From a virus, in the IMG/VR virus record IMGVR_UViG_3300046557_000512, positions 16,302 to 80,301 of that record: DNA of 64,000 nt; one strand, given 5' to 3'. The notes below the pieces were generated by a model. The model saw only the letters and a list, made by a program, of their open reading frames with translations. It ran no database searches and was not told the DNA's origin. Below are positions 51,758 to 58,501 of this stretch, in pieces (the first letter of the stretch is position 1; each line of letters opens with the position of its first letter). A program made the translations under genes and the position numbers.

Positions 51758-52017
51758 AGAAGGCCGCTCTCGTAACGCTTGCGATCGTCGCATTGTTCGT
51801 CGCAGGCTGCTCGGATCCGGTCACCGCCAAGCGCGTGGTCGAGGACGCCGGCTACAAGAACGTCCAGATCACTGGCCACCGCTGGTTCGGCTGCGGCGAG
51901 CACGACACCTACAGCACTGGCTGGACCGGGACAGGCGCCACCGGCGGTGAAGTCTCCGGCGTCGTCTGCAGCCATTCGACGATCTTCGGCAAGGCGAACA
52001 CCATCCGCGTCGACTGA
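51745..52017 (+). CDS. Phage/prophage lipoprotein (90 aa)
   Basis: The GTG start is followed by a signal peptide ending in lipobox LFVAGC (Cys 22). The mature part (GYKNVQITGHRWFGCGEHD, GGEVSGVVCS) matches a short lipoprotein type that I remember from many prophages, with two further cysteines likely paired. It is probably periplasm-facing and may act in superinfection exclusion, which is inference. Confidence 0.65.
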   Translation: MRIVKKAALVTLAIVALFVAGCSDPVTAKRVVEDAGYKNVQITGHRWFGCGEHDTYSTGWTGTGATGGEVSGVVCSHSTIFGKANTIRVD

Positions 52018-52080
52018 CCCGTCGAGGGTTGCGTCGAGCAGTGACCCTCGGATCTCCAATCCCGCTCGAACGAAAGGAAC

Positions 52081-52398
52081 ATGCCGCCAATGACTGGCAT
52101 CCCCAAAGCCCCGACGATTAGCCAGGTTGGCCACATCGTCCTCGAAAAGATCGCGGCCGTTGCCGCGTTCATTCTTCCGACCCCCAGCATCGAACGCGCT
52201 GTGCGCGGTCTCAACGCTGCGGTCTACGAACTGCATCGCGCCGAGAAGGCGAGCTCGGCCCGATCGAGCCGCGCGTTCGCCAAGGGCGCCCGCCTCGAGC
52301 AGCGCATGAAGGCGGCCAACGAAGCCGGCGGAAAGCATATCGCCGACGTCACTCGTGCGGCTCGCGTTCGTCGCAAGCTCACCGACCTGACCGCGTAA
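52081..52398 (+). CDS. Unknown basic helical protein (105 aa)
   Basis: The ATG at 52081 has GAAAGGA upstream. An N-terminal hydrophobic stretch (IAAVAAFIL) is followed by an Arg/Lys/Ala-rich helical half. No family is recognised. The preceding gap holds a CGAGGGT/ACCCTCG hairpin (52023-52050). Confidence 0.55.
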   Translation: MPPMTGIPKAPTISQVGHIVLEKIAAVAAFILPTPSIERAVRGLNAAVYELHRAEKASSARSSRAFAKGARLEQRMKAANEAGGKHIADVTRAARVRRKLTDLTA

Positions 52399-52403
52399 AA
52401 GCG

Positions 52404-52724
52404 ATGTCCGTGGCCAGTCGCGTCCTCGATGGAGATGCCTTCTTCAGGTTGGGCATCAAGGGGCGGCGCGACTGGCTGCGCGACCTAAAACCCGACGACG
52501 TGATCGCGGTCACGTCGAAGGACAATCAGATTTCGATGGATGATCAGCTGGGCTGCCAGTTCAAGTCCAATAAGATCATCATCCGCGCACCGGGCGCCCC
52601 AATGCCTGTGATGGCGCCGCCGATTGCGCCTCTCTCTTTCGCCCCAATTTTTAGCGCGCCGCTCGATCTCGATGATCTCGTAGCGGCCACGCACCCTCTC
52701 AAGGAACTTGAAGCAACATGGTGA
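52404..52724 (+). CDS. Unknown protein with proline-rich C-terminal half (106 aa)
   Basis: The first 60 residues look like a small folded domain (RRDWLRDLKPDDVIAVTSKD). A Pro/Ala stretch and a short acidic end follow. No family is recognised. It overlaps the next gene. Confidence 0.55.
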   Translation: MSVASRVLDGDAFFRLGIKGRRDWLRDLKPDDVIAVTSKDNQISMDDQLGCQFKSNKIIIRAPGAPMPVMAPPIAPLSFAPIFSAPLDLDDLVAATHPLKELEATW

Positions 52725-52906
52725 GCACCGAGGCCGTGCAAATCGCGGCCGCGCTTGAGCCCAGCGATGGCTGGTTCAAGCCCGACACAGAAGATCAGAT
52801 CGCCGAGGCGGCCGACACCATGCTTCGTGCCGAAATGCACGCCCACCTCGTCGAGGAGACGCTGCAAGGCGTCATATCCGCGGTGCGCCAGGAGTACGGC
52901 GATTGA
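52718..52906 (+). CDS. Small acidic helical protein (62 aa)
   Basis: The ATG overlaps the preceding gene by seven bases and the stop overlaps the Nudix start (TGATG). The sequence is largely helical and acidic. Function unknown; coupling is the main support. Confidence 0.6.
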   Translation: MVSTEAVQIAAALEPSDGWFKPDTEDQIAEAADTMLRAEMHAHLVEETLQGVISAVRQEYGD

Positions 52907-53349
52907 TGCGCTACGTAGTCGGTCTCGCCTTCTCGGAGGATCGCAATCACCTCGTGATGATCGAGAAGCAGCGGCCGACCTGGCAGGCTGGCTTGCTCAA
53001 CGGCGTCGGCGGCAAGATCGAGCTGGGCGAGCTGCCTCTCGCGGCGATGGTGCGCGAGTTCCGCGAGGAGACCGGCGTGCATATCGCAGCTGATCGCTGG
53101 CAAGCGCTCGCAGAGCTCAGGGGAAGCGATTTCGAACTGTTCTTCTACACGGTCGCGACAGACGACGTGCATGACGTGCAGTCGATCACAGACGAGCGTG
53201 TGGTGAAGGTCGACCCCTGGTTGATACACGCGATGGAGACCGTGTCGAACATCCCGGTGATGGTCGCGCTCGCGCTCGACGACAGCGGCATCGCGAAGCC
53301 CCTCATTATGATCGACGAAAAACCCGAAGCGAAGAAGGCAGCAGCATGA
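52906..53349 (+). CDS. Nudix hydrolase (MutT-like)
   Basis: At 147 aa it has a complete Nudix box, GGKIELGE ... REFREETGV, in the first third. The family hydrolyses nucleoside diphosphates linked to another moiety, such as oxidised dNTPs. With dCMP deaminase and NMP kinases it probably cleans or shapes the dNTP pool. Its stop overlaps the deaminase start. Confidence 0.85.
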   Translation: MRYVVGLAFSEDRNHLVMIEKQRPTWQAGLLNGVGGKIELGELPLAAMVREFREETGVHIAADRWQALAELRGSDFELFFYTVATDDVHDVQSITDERVVKVDPWLIHAMETVSNIPVMVALALDDSGIAKPLIMIDEKPEAKKAAA

Positions 53350-53801
53350 TCGAACAACGCGAGCTCAAGTGGCATCGTCGCTTCCTAGCGATGGCCGACA
53401 TGGTTGCGAGCTGGTCGAAGGACCCCTCGACAAAGGTAGGCGCCGTCATAGCTCGCGGTGACCGCTCGATCGCCAGCGTCGGTTATAACGGCTTCCCGCG
53501 CGGAATGTCGGATGACGCCGCCCTGTATGCTGACCGTGAGACCAAATATTCGCGGATCATTCATGCCGAGGTGAACGCCCTTTTGAATGCGCGCGAGCAG
53601 TTGACCGGCTGCACCATCTACGTTCCGACCGCTCCTTGCGACCGCTGCGCGGCGCAAATCGTCCAGGCCGGCATCGCGCGCGTCGTCTATATCGAGCCGT
53701 CGGCAGACATCCTCAGCCGCTGGGGCGAATCGATGGAGCGCACGAAAGCGATATTCGCAGACGCCGGCGTGGAAGTGCTTGTGCTTCCAGCTGTTGCATA
53801 G
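53346..53801 (+). CDS. dCMP deaminase
   Basis: At 151 aa it has the zinc site HAEVNAL and PCDRCAAQI of the cytidine/deoxycytidylate deaminase family, and STKVGAVIA near the start. It turns dCMP into dUMP for thymidylate synthesis. A thymidylate synthase is not in the window. Confidence 0.88.
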   Translation: MIEQRELKWHRRFLAMADMVASWSKDPSTKVGAVIARGDRSIASVGYNGFPRGMSDDAALYADRETKYSRIIHAEVNALLNAREQLTGCTIYVPTAPCDRCAAQIVQAGIARVVYIEPSADILSRWGESMERTKAIFADAGVEVLVLPAVA

Positions 53802-53817
53802 TAGACGACACACACAC
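53794..53817 (+). promoter_or_regulatory. Motif A copy 23
   Basis: TTGCATAG ... ACACACACAC on the plus strand. It begins inside the last codons of the deaminase gene and ends 13 bases before the next start. Confidence 0.75.
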
Positions 53818-53830
53818 ACGAAAGAGAGAC

Positions 53831-54295
53831 ATGCGTTACTTCATTCATACAGCACCTGACGCGCTCGCGATCGTCGGCGAGGACGGAAGCAAGCTCGAAC
53901 TCACCCCGAGCAAGTTCCTCCAGGCGAGCTCGGTCAACTCTGCGGTCGCCGGCTATCTCAACCGCGACGGCCAGCCGTGCTTGTTCGCGCGCGACCCGAA
54001 GCACGTCGCCGACCTGATGGGCTGGCTTGTCGGGCAATGTATCGACCAGCTGCAGATCGTTCTGCTCGACATGAGCGACGCGCCGATCAAGTGCACCGCG
54101 CCCGGCAACGTGCTGGCGGAAGCCTATGCGTTTGGAGACTTCGTCGTCGACGAAGAGACCACCATTAGTTGCGGGCTCGCCGAGATCCAAGACATCTGCA
54201 CCATCCCGCCCGAGGGTTGGCGCTGCACGCGCGCCGGCGGCCACGAAGGCCCCTGCGCAGCAATCCCGACCGGCGACGGCGTGGTGGGCGACTGA
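53831..54295 (+). CDS. Unknown protein (154 aa)
   Basis: The ATG at 53831 has AAAGAGAG upstream. An alpha/beta N-terminal half is followed by a C-terminal Cys-containing segment (CTIPPEGWRCTRAGGHEGPCAA) that resembles a small zinc-binding loop seen at the ends of phage early proteins. No family is recognised. It is first in a chain of tightly overlapping small genes. Confidence 0.6.
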   Translation: MRYFIHTAPDALAIVGEDGSKLELTPSKFLQASSVNSAVAGYLNRDGQPCLFARDPKHVADLMGWLVGQCIDQLQIVLLDMSDAPIKCTAPGNVLAEAYAFGDFVVDEETTISCGLAEIQDICTIPPEGWRCTRAGGHEGPCAAIPTGDGVVGD

Positions 54296-54618
54296 TGCGC
54301 CTGGTCATCCTCGAGAGCCCCTTTGCCGGCGACGTCGAAGCGAACGTCAGTTATGCCCGCGCCGCGGTGCGCGACAGCCTCACGCGCGGCGAGGCGCCGA
54401 TTGCGAGCCACCTGCTCTACACCCAGCCCGGCATCCTGGACGACGACGTCCCGGTCGAGCGCCAGTGGGGCATTGAAGCGGGGCTCGCGTGGCGTGAGGT
54501 CGCGCACGGCTCCGTGGTCTATGCAGACCGCGGAATCTCGAAGGGCATGCAATACGGCATCGACGCTGCGACCGCCGCCGGCCGGTCAGTAGAGATCAGG
54601 TATCTCGGCCACCAGTGA
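54295..54618 (+). CDS. DUF7768-like, nucleoside deoxyribosyltransferase-type fold
   Basis: The ATG overlaps the preceding stop, giving 107 aa. VILESPFAGDVEANVSYARAA, then SHLLYTQPGILDD and ISKGMQYGIDAA, follow the pattern of short phage proteins related to nucleoside 2-deoxyribosyltransferases. The family often accompanies nucleotide-metabolism genes. Activity is unproven. Confidence 0.6.
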   Translation: MRLVILESPFAGDVEANVSYARAAVRDSLTRGEAPIASHLLYTQPGILDDDVPVERQWGIEAGLAWREVAHGSVVYADRGISKGMQYGIDAATAAGRSVEIRYLGHQ

Positions 54619-54740
54619 TGTTGAAGCTGCGCTACAACCCCTGGAAGGGCTGGTCGTGGCTGCTCGACGACCGCGAATGGTTCGGTCCCTATCCGACGTT
54701 TGAGGCCGCGTTCGAGGACGCGCGCGTGTTCAACCAGTGA
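54618..54740 (+). CDS. Trp-rich 40-aa protein
   Basis: The ATG overlaps the previous stop (TGATG) and the stop overlaps the next GTG start (GTGA). The product is rich in Trp, Tyr and Phe (NPWKGWSWLLDDREWFGPYP). Its exact fit between coupled genes supports it. Confidence 0.6.
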   Translation: MLKLRYNPWKGWSWLLDDREWFGPYPTFEAAFEDARVFNQ

Positions 54741-55099
54741 GCATCTTCGGCTCCGGCATAGACGAGACTGTTAAGGTCAGCGTCGACGACGTTCTGAGCG
54801 TGGTCGAGGCCGAGGAGCAGACGCGCGTAGAGGCTGCAGCCGAGAAGGTCCGCGAACTCCTCGAGGAGGAGGCGCACGACAAGGCGATGGAGCAGGCATA
54901 CGCCGGCCGCGATGGCGCCGAATGGGAGACATTCTCCTTCAGCGACGACATCTTCGACGATCGCGGCCCATTCGTCACACCTCAAACCACCATCGTCACC
55001 AGCACGCCGACAGGCAAGGATGACATGGTGAAATTGCGCTGGGACATGAGCTTCGCCGTTAAGCGCCCAGAGAAGATGTGGGGCATCTCGGCATGCTGA
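54737..55099 (+). CDS. Acidic unknown protein (120 aa)
   Basis: The GTG start overlaps the previous stop by four bases. A Glu-rich helix (residues 24-55) is followed by an aromatic acidic segment. No family is recognised. Confidence 0.6.
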   Translation: MSIFGSGIDETVKVSVDDVLSVVEAEEQTRVEAAAEKVRELLEEEAHDKAMEQAYAGRDGAEWETFSFSDDIFDDRGPFVTPQTTIVTSTPTGKDDMVKLRWDMSFAVKRPEKMWGISAC

Positions 55100-55524
55100 A
55101 GAACATCCGCCTCCTGGTCAGCGGCGGCCGCGACTTCGACGACGATCGCGAGCTCGACCGAGTGCTGAGCGCGATCCACGCCAGCCGCGGCATTGCCGTG
55201 CTCGCCGAAGGTGAGAGTCCAGGTGGCGGCGCCGACATCCTCGCGCGCGGCTGGGCAAACTTCAATCTGATCCCCGTCGAACCCTATCCGATCCTTCAGA
55301 GTGAGGTTGATCTTCTCGGCCCCTCGAGGGCGCCGATGCGTCGCAATCAGCGCATGCTCGACGAGTTCAAACCTGACCTAGCGGTGTGCTTCCCCGGTGG
55401 CAACGGCACCAAGGACATGATGCAGCGCCTGATGGGCAGCGTGCCTTTCATGTGGGCCAAGACCCACCCGATCATCTGCAATGGCGTCCCTGTGCGCCCA
55501 ATCTACGAATGGAATCTGATGTGA
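55093..55524 (+). CDS. SLOG-family protein (YspA/DUF2493-like)
   Basis: The ATG at 55093 overlaps the preceding gene, giving 143 aa. LLVSGGRDFDDDREL, then GGGADILARGWA, APMRRNQRM and AVCFPGGNGTKDM are the DUF2493 landmarks, a Rossmann-like nucleotide-binding fold. SLOG domains are proposed to sense or process nucleotide ligands, so a defence or counter-defence role is possible but unproven. Confidence 0.8.
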   Translation: MLKNIRLLVSGGRDFDDDRELDRVLSAIHASRGIAVLAEGESPGGGADILARGWANFNLIPVEPYPILQSEVDLLGPSRAPMRRNQRMLDEFKPDLAVCFPGGNGTKDMMQRLMGSVPFMWAKTHPIICNGVPVRPIYEWNLM

Positions 55525-55811
55525 GCAAAACGCACCGTCCTATGACCGCCGACGAGACGTTCGTCATGCTGGCATGTGAGCCGTCGCCGGGCTGGCGATC
55601 GTCACCCAAGGTCAACGGGACCCGCGCCGGCAAGATCATGCGTCGCCTGGCCAAGAAGGGCCTGTTCAACGAGCGCTACGAGAAGGCGAACGGCCTGTGG
55701 TGGTTCGAGATGACCGCGCTCGGCCGAGGGATCCACGCGAACCTGCGCATCTACCAAGCCGCGATGGCCAAGGTGATGCTTGAGCGCCAATCGCAGGCAG
55801 CCGCCGGATGA
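55521..55811 (+). CDS. Winged-helix-like small protein (96 aa)
   Basis: The GTG start overlaps the SLOG stop. The sequence (NGTRAGKIMRRLAKKGLFNER, then a WWFEMTALGRG turn) has the helix-strand pattern of a winged helix. It may be a small regulator. Confidence 0.6.
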   Translation: MSKTHRPMTADETFVMLACEPSPGWRSSPKVNGTRAGKIMRRLAKKGLFNERYEKANGLWWFEMTALGRGIHANLRIYQAAMAKVMLERQSQAAAG

Positions 55812-56083
55812 CGCCGACCCGCGACTTCGAGGATTACGACTACATGTCGGGGCGCCCCTATCTCTGCATAGGGACGTGGGAGCACAACGACACGCATCGG
55901 TCGAGCACCTATCGCCACCCGCTCGGCGTCGTCGAGGTCGACGAATACATCTCCGGCAAGCCGATCCTCGCGTTCGGCTTCAATTGGCAAGGCCGCACCT
56001 ATCGCCGGCGCTGGGAGCATAGCTTCGGCGACAAGACGATCGCGCGCCTGGCTCGCGAGTTCGTAGAGGAGATCACCGCTTGA
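55808..56083 (+). CDS. Unknown protein (91 aa)
   Basis: The ATG overlaps the preceding stop by four bases. The beta-rich aromatic sequence (PYLCIGTWEHNDTHRSSTY) ends in a helix. No family is recognised. Confidence 0.6.
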   Translation: MTPTRDFEDYDYMSGRPYLCIGTWEHNDTHRSSTYRHPLGVVEVDEYISGKPILAFGFNWQGRTYRRRWEHSFGDKTIARLAREFVEEITA

Positions 56084-56187
56084 TCGACTATATCTCGCTG
56101 CCGCTGATCGCGGCCGCCATCATCCTCCTCGCGCTGGGCACGAGCTGTCGCTGGTGCGGCGATCGCGTCGACAGGATCACCCGGTGA
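56080..56187 (+). CDS. Tiny membrane peptide (35 aa)
   Basis: The TTG start overlaps the preceding stop and the TGA overlaps the next GTG start. One hydrophobic segment (residues 4-20) is followed by CRWC and a basic end. Coupling on both sides supports expression. Confidence 0.5.
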   Translation: MIDYISLPLIAAAIILLALGTSCRWCGDRVDRITR

Positions 56188-56834
56188 AATACGGCGCCCT
56201 CCCCAAGGATCTCGGCCTGTTCGACATGTCGTTCAGCGAGATGATGTTCTGGATGTATTGCCCGATCGCGACCCCAGATCGCGCCACGACCCTGCCGGCC
56301 AACCTCGAGCAGTTCCGTCCGCTTGTCAGGGCGGCGATCGCGGCCGAGAGCGAGATCAGCTATGGCTTCATGGAGGATTCCTACGTCTACCTGACCGCCA
56401 AGACGCTGTGGGTATCGGGCGACTATATCGGCAATCGCCCTGGCTGGCATAGCGACGGCTACCGCACCGACGACGTCAATTACATCTGGTGCGACCGCGC
56501 GCCGACCGACTTCCTCCACGCCCCAGCGGGCCTTGAGCTCGACGAGGACTGCGACACGTCGCTCCGGCAGATGAACGCCTATGGGCTGCGGCCAGGAATG
56601 TATGGGGCCGAGATCGCCACCTTCCCCGACAAGCACTTGCTGCGGCTCGACGAGTCCGTGATCCACCGATCGCCGGTGAGCTTCGAGCCAGGCATGCGCA
56701 CTTTCGTGAAGGTGTCGATCAGCCGCAGTCGCTATAACCTCATCGGCAATAGCGTGAATCACCATCTCCCAACGGTCGGCGAGATGTTCCCGCGCGGCGA
56801 GAAGCGCAACCACCCGACGAGGGATTACGAATGA
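56184..56834 (+). CDS. 2OG-Fe(II) dioxygenase-like protein (216 aa)
   Basis: The GTG start at 56184 overlaps the preceding stop. The order of landmarks fits a double-stranded beta-helix dioxygenase: HSD in RPGWHSDGY as the HxD pair, and a distal His and Arg in VIHRSPVSFEPGMRTFVKV. It would use 2-oxoglutarate, iron and oxygen. The substrate is unknown; small metabolites, nucleic-acid bases or proteins are all possible. The neighbours are other small early genes. Confidence 0.55.
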   Translation: MKYGALPKDLGLFDMSFSEMMFWMYCPIATPDRATTLPANLEQFRPLVRAAIAAESEISYGFMEDSYVYLTAKTLWVSGDYIGNRPGWHSDGYRTDDVNYIWCDRAPTDFLHAPAGLELDEDCDTSLRQMNAYGLRPGMYGAEIATFPDKHLLRLDESVIHRSPVSFEPGMRTFVKVSISRSRYNLIGNSVNHHLPTVGEMFPRGEKRNHPTRDYE

Positions 56835-57199
56835 AGATCGTCGACGAACCCACTTTCCTGGCGCTGCCCGCCGGCACGCTCTACGCCAAATATGAGCCGA
56901 TCAATTTCGGCGAGCTCGCGATAAAGGACGAGAGCACCCCCGCCAAGGATCCGGCCACCTGGTATCTTCAGGACCTCATTCCTTGGTTCGAGGGCACACA
57001 TGACAGCGGCGCCTGGTTCGATGCCTGGGATGCGATCGGCCGCGGTGAACCCTCGCCGCCCCTCGATTACGACTGCACGGTGAAGGACGGCTGCTACGAG
57101 CACGCCCAGCTGTTCGCGGTGTTCGAGAAGCCGGACGTCGAGGCGCTGATCGCCCGGCTGCAGAAAGCCCTCAGCGACGGGTATCCCGCTTCGGCTTGA
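56831..57199 (+). CDS. Unknown protein (122 aa)
   Basis: The ATG overlaps the dioxygenase-like stop by four bases. The sequence is aromatic and acidic in the middle (WYLQDLIPWFEGTHDSGAW), with a helical end. No family is recognised. It overlaps the convergent gene at 57171. Confidence 0.6.
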   Translation: MKIVDEPTFLALPAGTLYAKYEPINFGELAIKDESTPAKDPATWYLQDLIPWFEGTHDSGAWFDAWDAIGRGEPSPPLDYDCTVKDGCYEHAQLFAVFEKPDVEALIARLQKALSDGYPASA

Positions 57200-57332
57200 A
57201 CAGGCGCCCCGACTTGTTCGCGAAAAAGAACGCCTCGACGTCCTGCTGCCAGGTGCGCACGATCGGAATCTCCGGCATAAGCTCAGGCGGAAGCCCGATC
57301 GGAATGCCGTAATCGTCGTCTTCAATGTCCAT
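57171..57332 (-). CDS. Possible small minus-strand gene (53 aa)
   Basis: The ATG at 57332 gives an acidic N-terminus followed by a basic end (FKPKRDTRR). It is convergent to the preceding gene with a 29-base overlap. No clear ribosome site is seen, so this is tentative. Confidence 0.35.
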   Translation of the reverse strand: MDIEDDDYGIPIGLPPELMPEIPIVRTWQQDVEAFFFANKSGRLFKPKRDTRR

Positions 57333-57441
57333 GCGCACATGAGAACATAGAAAGAACGATTCGTGAAGGGCCACCGCGACCTTTGGGCGAACCTAATGGG
57401 GTTTCTGGCAAACTTGCCAACCCGGCTTAGTCAACCATTTC

Positions 57442-57470
57442 TTGACTCGCGCGTTCTACACACCATAACA
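57442..57470 (+). promoter_or_regulatory. Sigma-70-like promoter of the toxin-antitoxin operon
   Basis: TTGACT, 17 bases, ATAACA. The -35 is one arm of AGTCAA/TTGACT, and a TGGCAA/TTGCCA dyad lies just upstream (about 57407-57420). No motif A is present. Confidence 0.6.
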
Positions 57471-57477
57471 TGTTGCT

Positions 57478-57497
57478 GTGCGATAACGTTATCGCAC
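57478..57497. promoter_or_regulatory. 20-bp perfect palindrome, operator of the toxin-antitoxin operon
   Basis: GTGCGATAAC and its exact reverse complement GTTATCGCAC abut with no spacer. It sits just after the -10 element and 24 bases before the antitoxin start, where conditional-cooperativity operators of Phd/Doc systems bind. Confidence 0.75.
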
Positions 57498-57521
57498 GAC
57501 AGACGTGAAAGGAGGACGGAC

Positions 57522-57674
57522 ATGGCAATGAGCAAATTCCTCCTCGTAGAGGACACCCAGACCAAGCGCCCGGTGCGCATGGCGAAGCCGACGGGCCGCA
57601 AGGTCAATCCGGCTGAGGCGGTCGCTCTCACGCTCGCTCGCTATCCCAACGTGATGGCGCATCTCGCGGAATGA
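57522..57674 (+). CDS. Putative antitoxin of the Doc toxin (50 aa)
   Basis: The ATG has a strong GGAGG site, and the stop overlaps the toxin start by four bases. The product has a basic centre (KPTGRKVNPAEAVALTLARYP). P1 Phd is longer (73 aa) and has a DNA-binding N-terminus; this peptide does not resemble it closely, so it may be a different antitoxin type. Position in front of a Doc gene and behind a palindrome is the main evidence. Confidence 0.6.
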   Translation: MAMSKFLLVEDTQTKRPVRMAKPTGRKVNPAEAVALTLARYPNVMAHLAE

Positions 57675-58138
57675 GCCAAGAGCCTGAGTGGATCTCGGTT
57701 GAAGACCTGATCGGCTTCAACCAACAGATCGTCGCGTCCTCGACGCCACCCGAGCCCCACTTAATCGTGATCTCAGGAGCGATCGAGGCGGCTCAGGCTT
57801 CGCCCGTCAACCACTACCACTATGACGGCGTGGAAGACATCGTCGCGCTCGCAGCCCAGCTATGCCTGGCGGTGTCGCGCGCCCACGCATTCCAGCAGGG
57901 CAACAAGCGCACTGGCTTCGTCGCGATGCACGAGTTCCTGCGCATCAACGGCTACATGCTCGATGTGCCCGACACGACGGCGTTCTCGGATCTCATGATC
58001 CGGCTGCTCGAGGACGACGGCCTGCTCCCGCTGTTCATGCATCTGATCGACGAGCACCTGGTCGATGTCGAGGACGACGATGTCGACTTCAGCGAGGTTA
58101 TCGTCGTGCCCTTCGGCACGCTGGGCGATCAGGACTAG
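57671..58138 (+). CDS. doc: Doc-type (Fic-fold) toxin
   Basis: At 155 aa, the core motif is HAFQQGNKRTGF (from His 72). It follows the Doc pattern, with NKR where canonical Fic proteins have GNGR. P1 Doc is a kinase that inactivates EF-Tu and serves as the plasmid addiction toxin of that phage-plasmid. Here it would likewise stabilise the prophage plasmid together with parA and repA. The C-terminus is a long acidic extension. Confidence 0.82.
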   Translation: MSQEPEWISVEDLIGFNQQIVASSTPPEPHLIVISGAIEAAQASPVNHYHYDGVEDIVALAAQLCLAVSRAHAFQQGNKRTGFVAMHEFLRINGYMLDVPDTTAFSDLMIRLLEDDGLLPLFMHLIDEHLVDVEDDDVDFSEVIVVPFGTLGDQD

Positions 58139-58205
58139 CCAACAGCAGGCGCCGGCAGAGCGGTAATGCAAAGCGACCCCTGATCGCTTTGCCAGGTGCT
58201 GTCGA

Positions 58206-58390
58206 AGGATGGCTCGGAGCCGAACGGCACCCCTCCCCTCAAGAATCGACTGGGCCGAGGATGGCTTGGGCGTCCGAAATCTGTGGCATCGTTCGGACAG
58301 CGCATCGGCGGATGGCGTGGGTCGGCCGGGGACGCGGAACCGCGGGTCGAGCTGGGGGCACGGGGCAGCGAGCATACCGGAGGATGGCTG
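58206..58390 (+). repeat. Four GGATGGC-type repeats in a gene-free gap
   Basis: GGATGGC occurs at about 58207, 58259, 58310 and 58382, each followed by a variant of TCGG/TTGGG/GTGGG/TGGG. Steps are about 52, 51 and 72 bases. The gap 58139-58501 shows no credible gene. Open frames across it read low-complexity sequence. Confidence 0.35.
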
Positions 58391-58464
58391 GGTCGCGCGG
58401 GAGCTCGGCTAATAGGCGGCATCCGGGTGAGGCGAACGGGAAATTTTCTAGGACTTCTTGACGG

Positions 58465-58493
58465 GGTGGTGCCCTCTTGCGGAGGGCACCACC
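58465..58493. terminator. Strong hairpin after gene 58502-59371
   Basis: Perfect 12-bp arms GGTGGTGCCCTC and GAGGGCACCACC with a five-base loop, nine bases beyond the stop of the minus-strand gene. It lacks a T-tract but is well placed as a transcript end. Confidence 0.6.
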
Positions 58494-58501
58494 GAGTCGC
58501 G

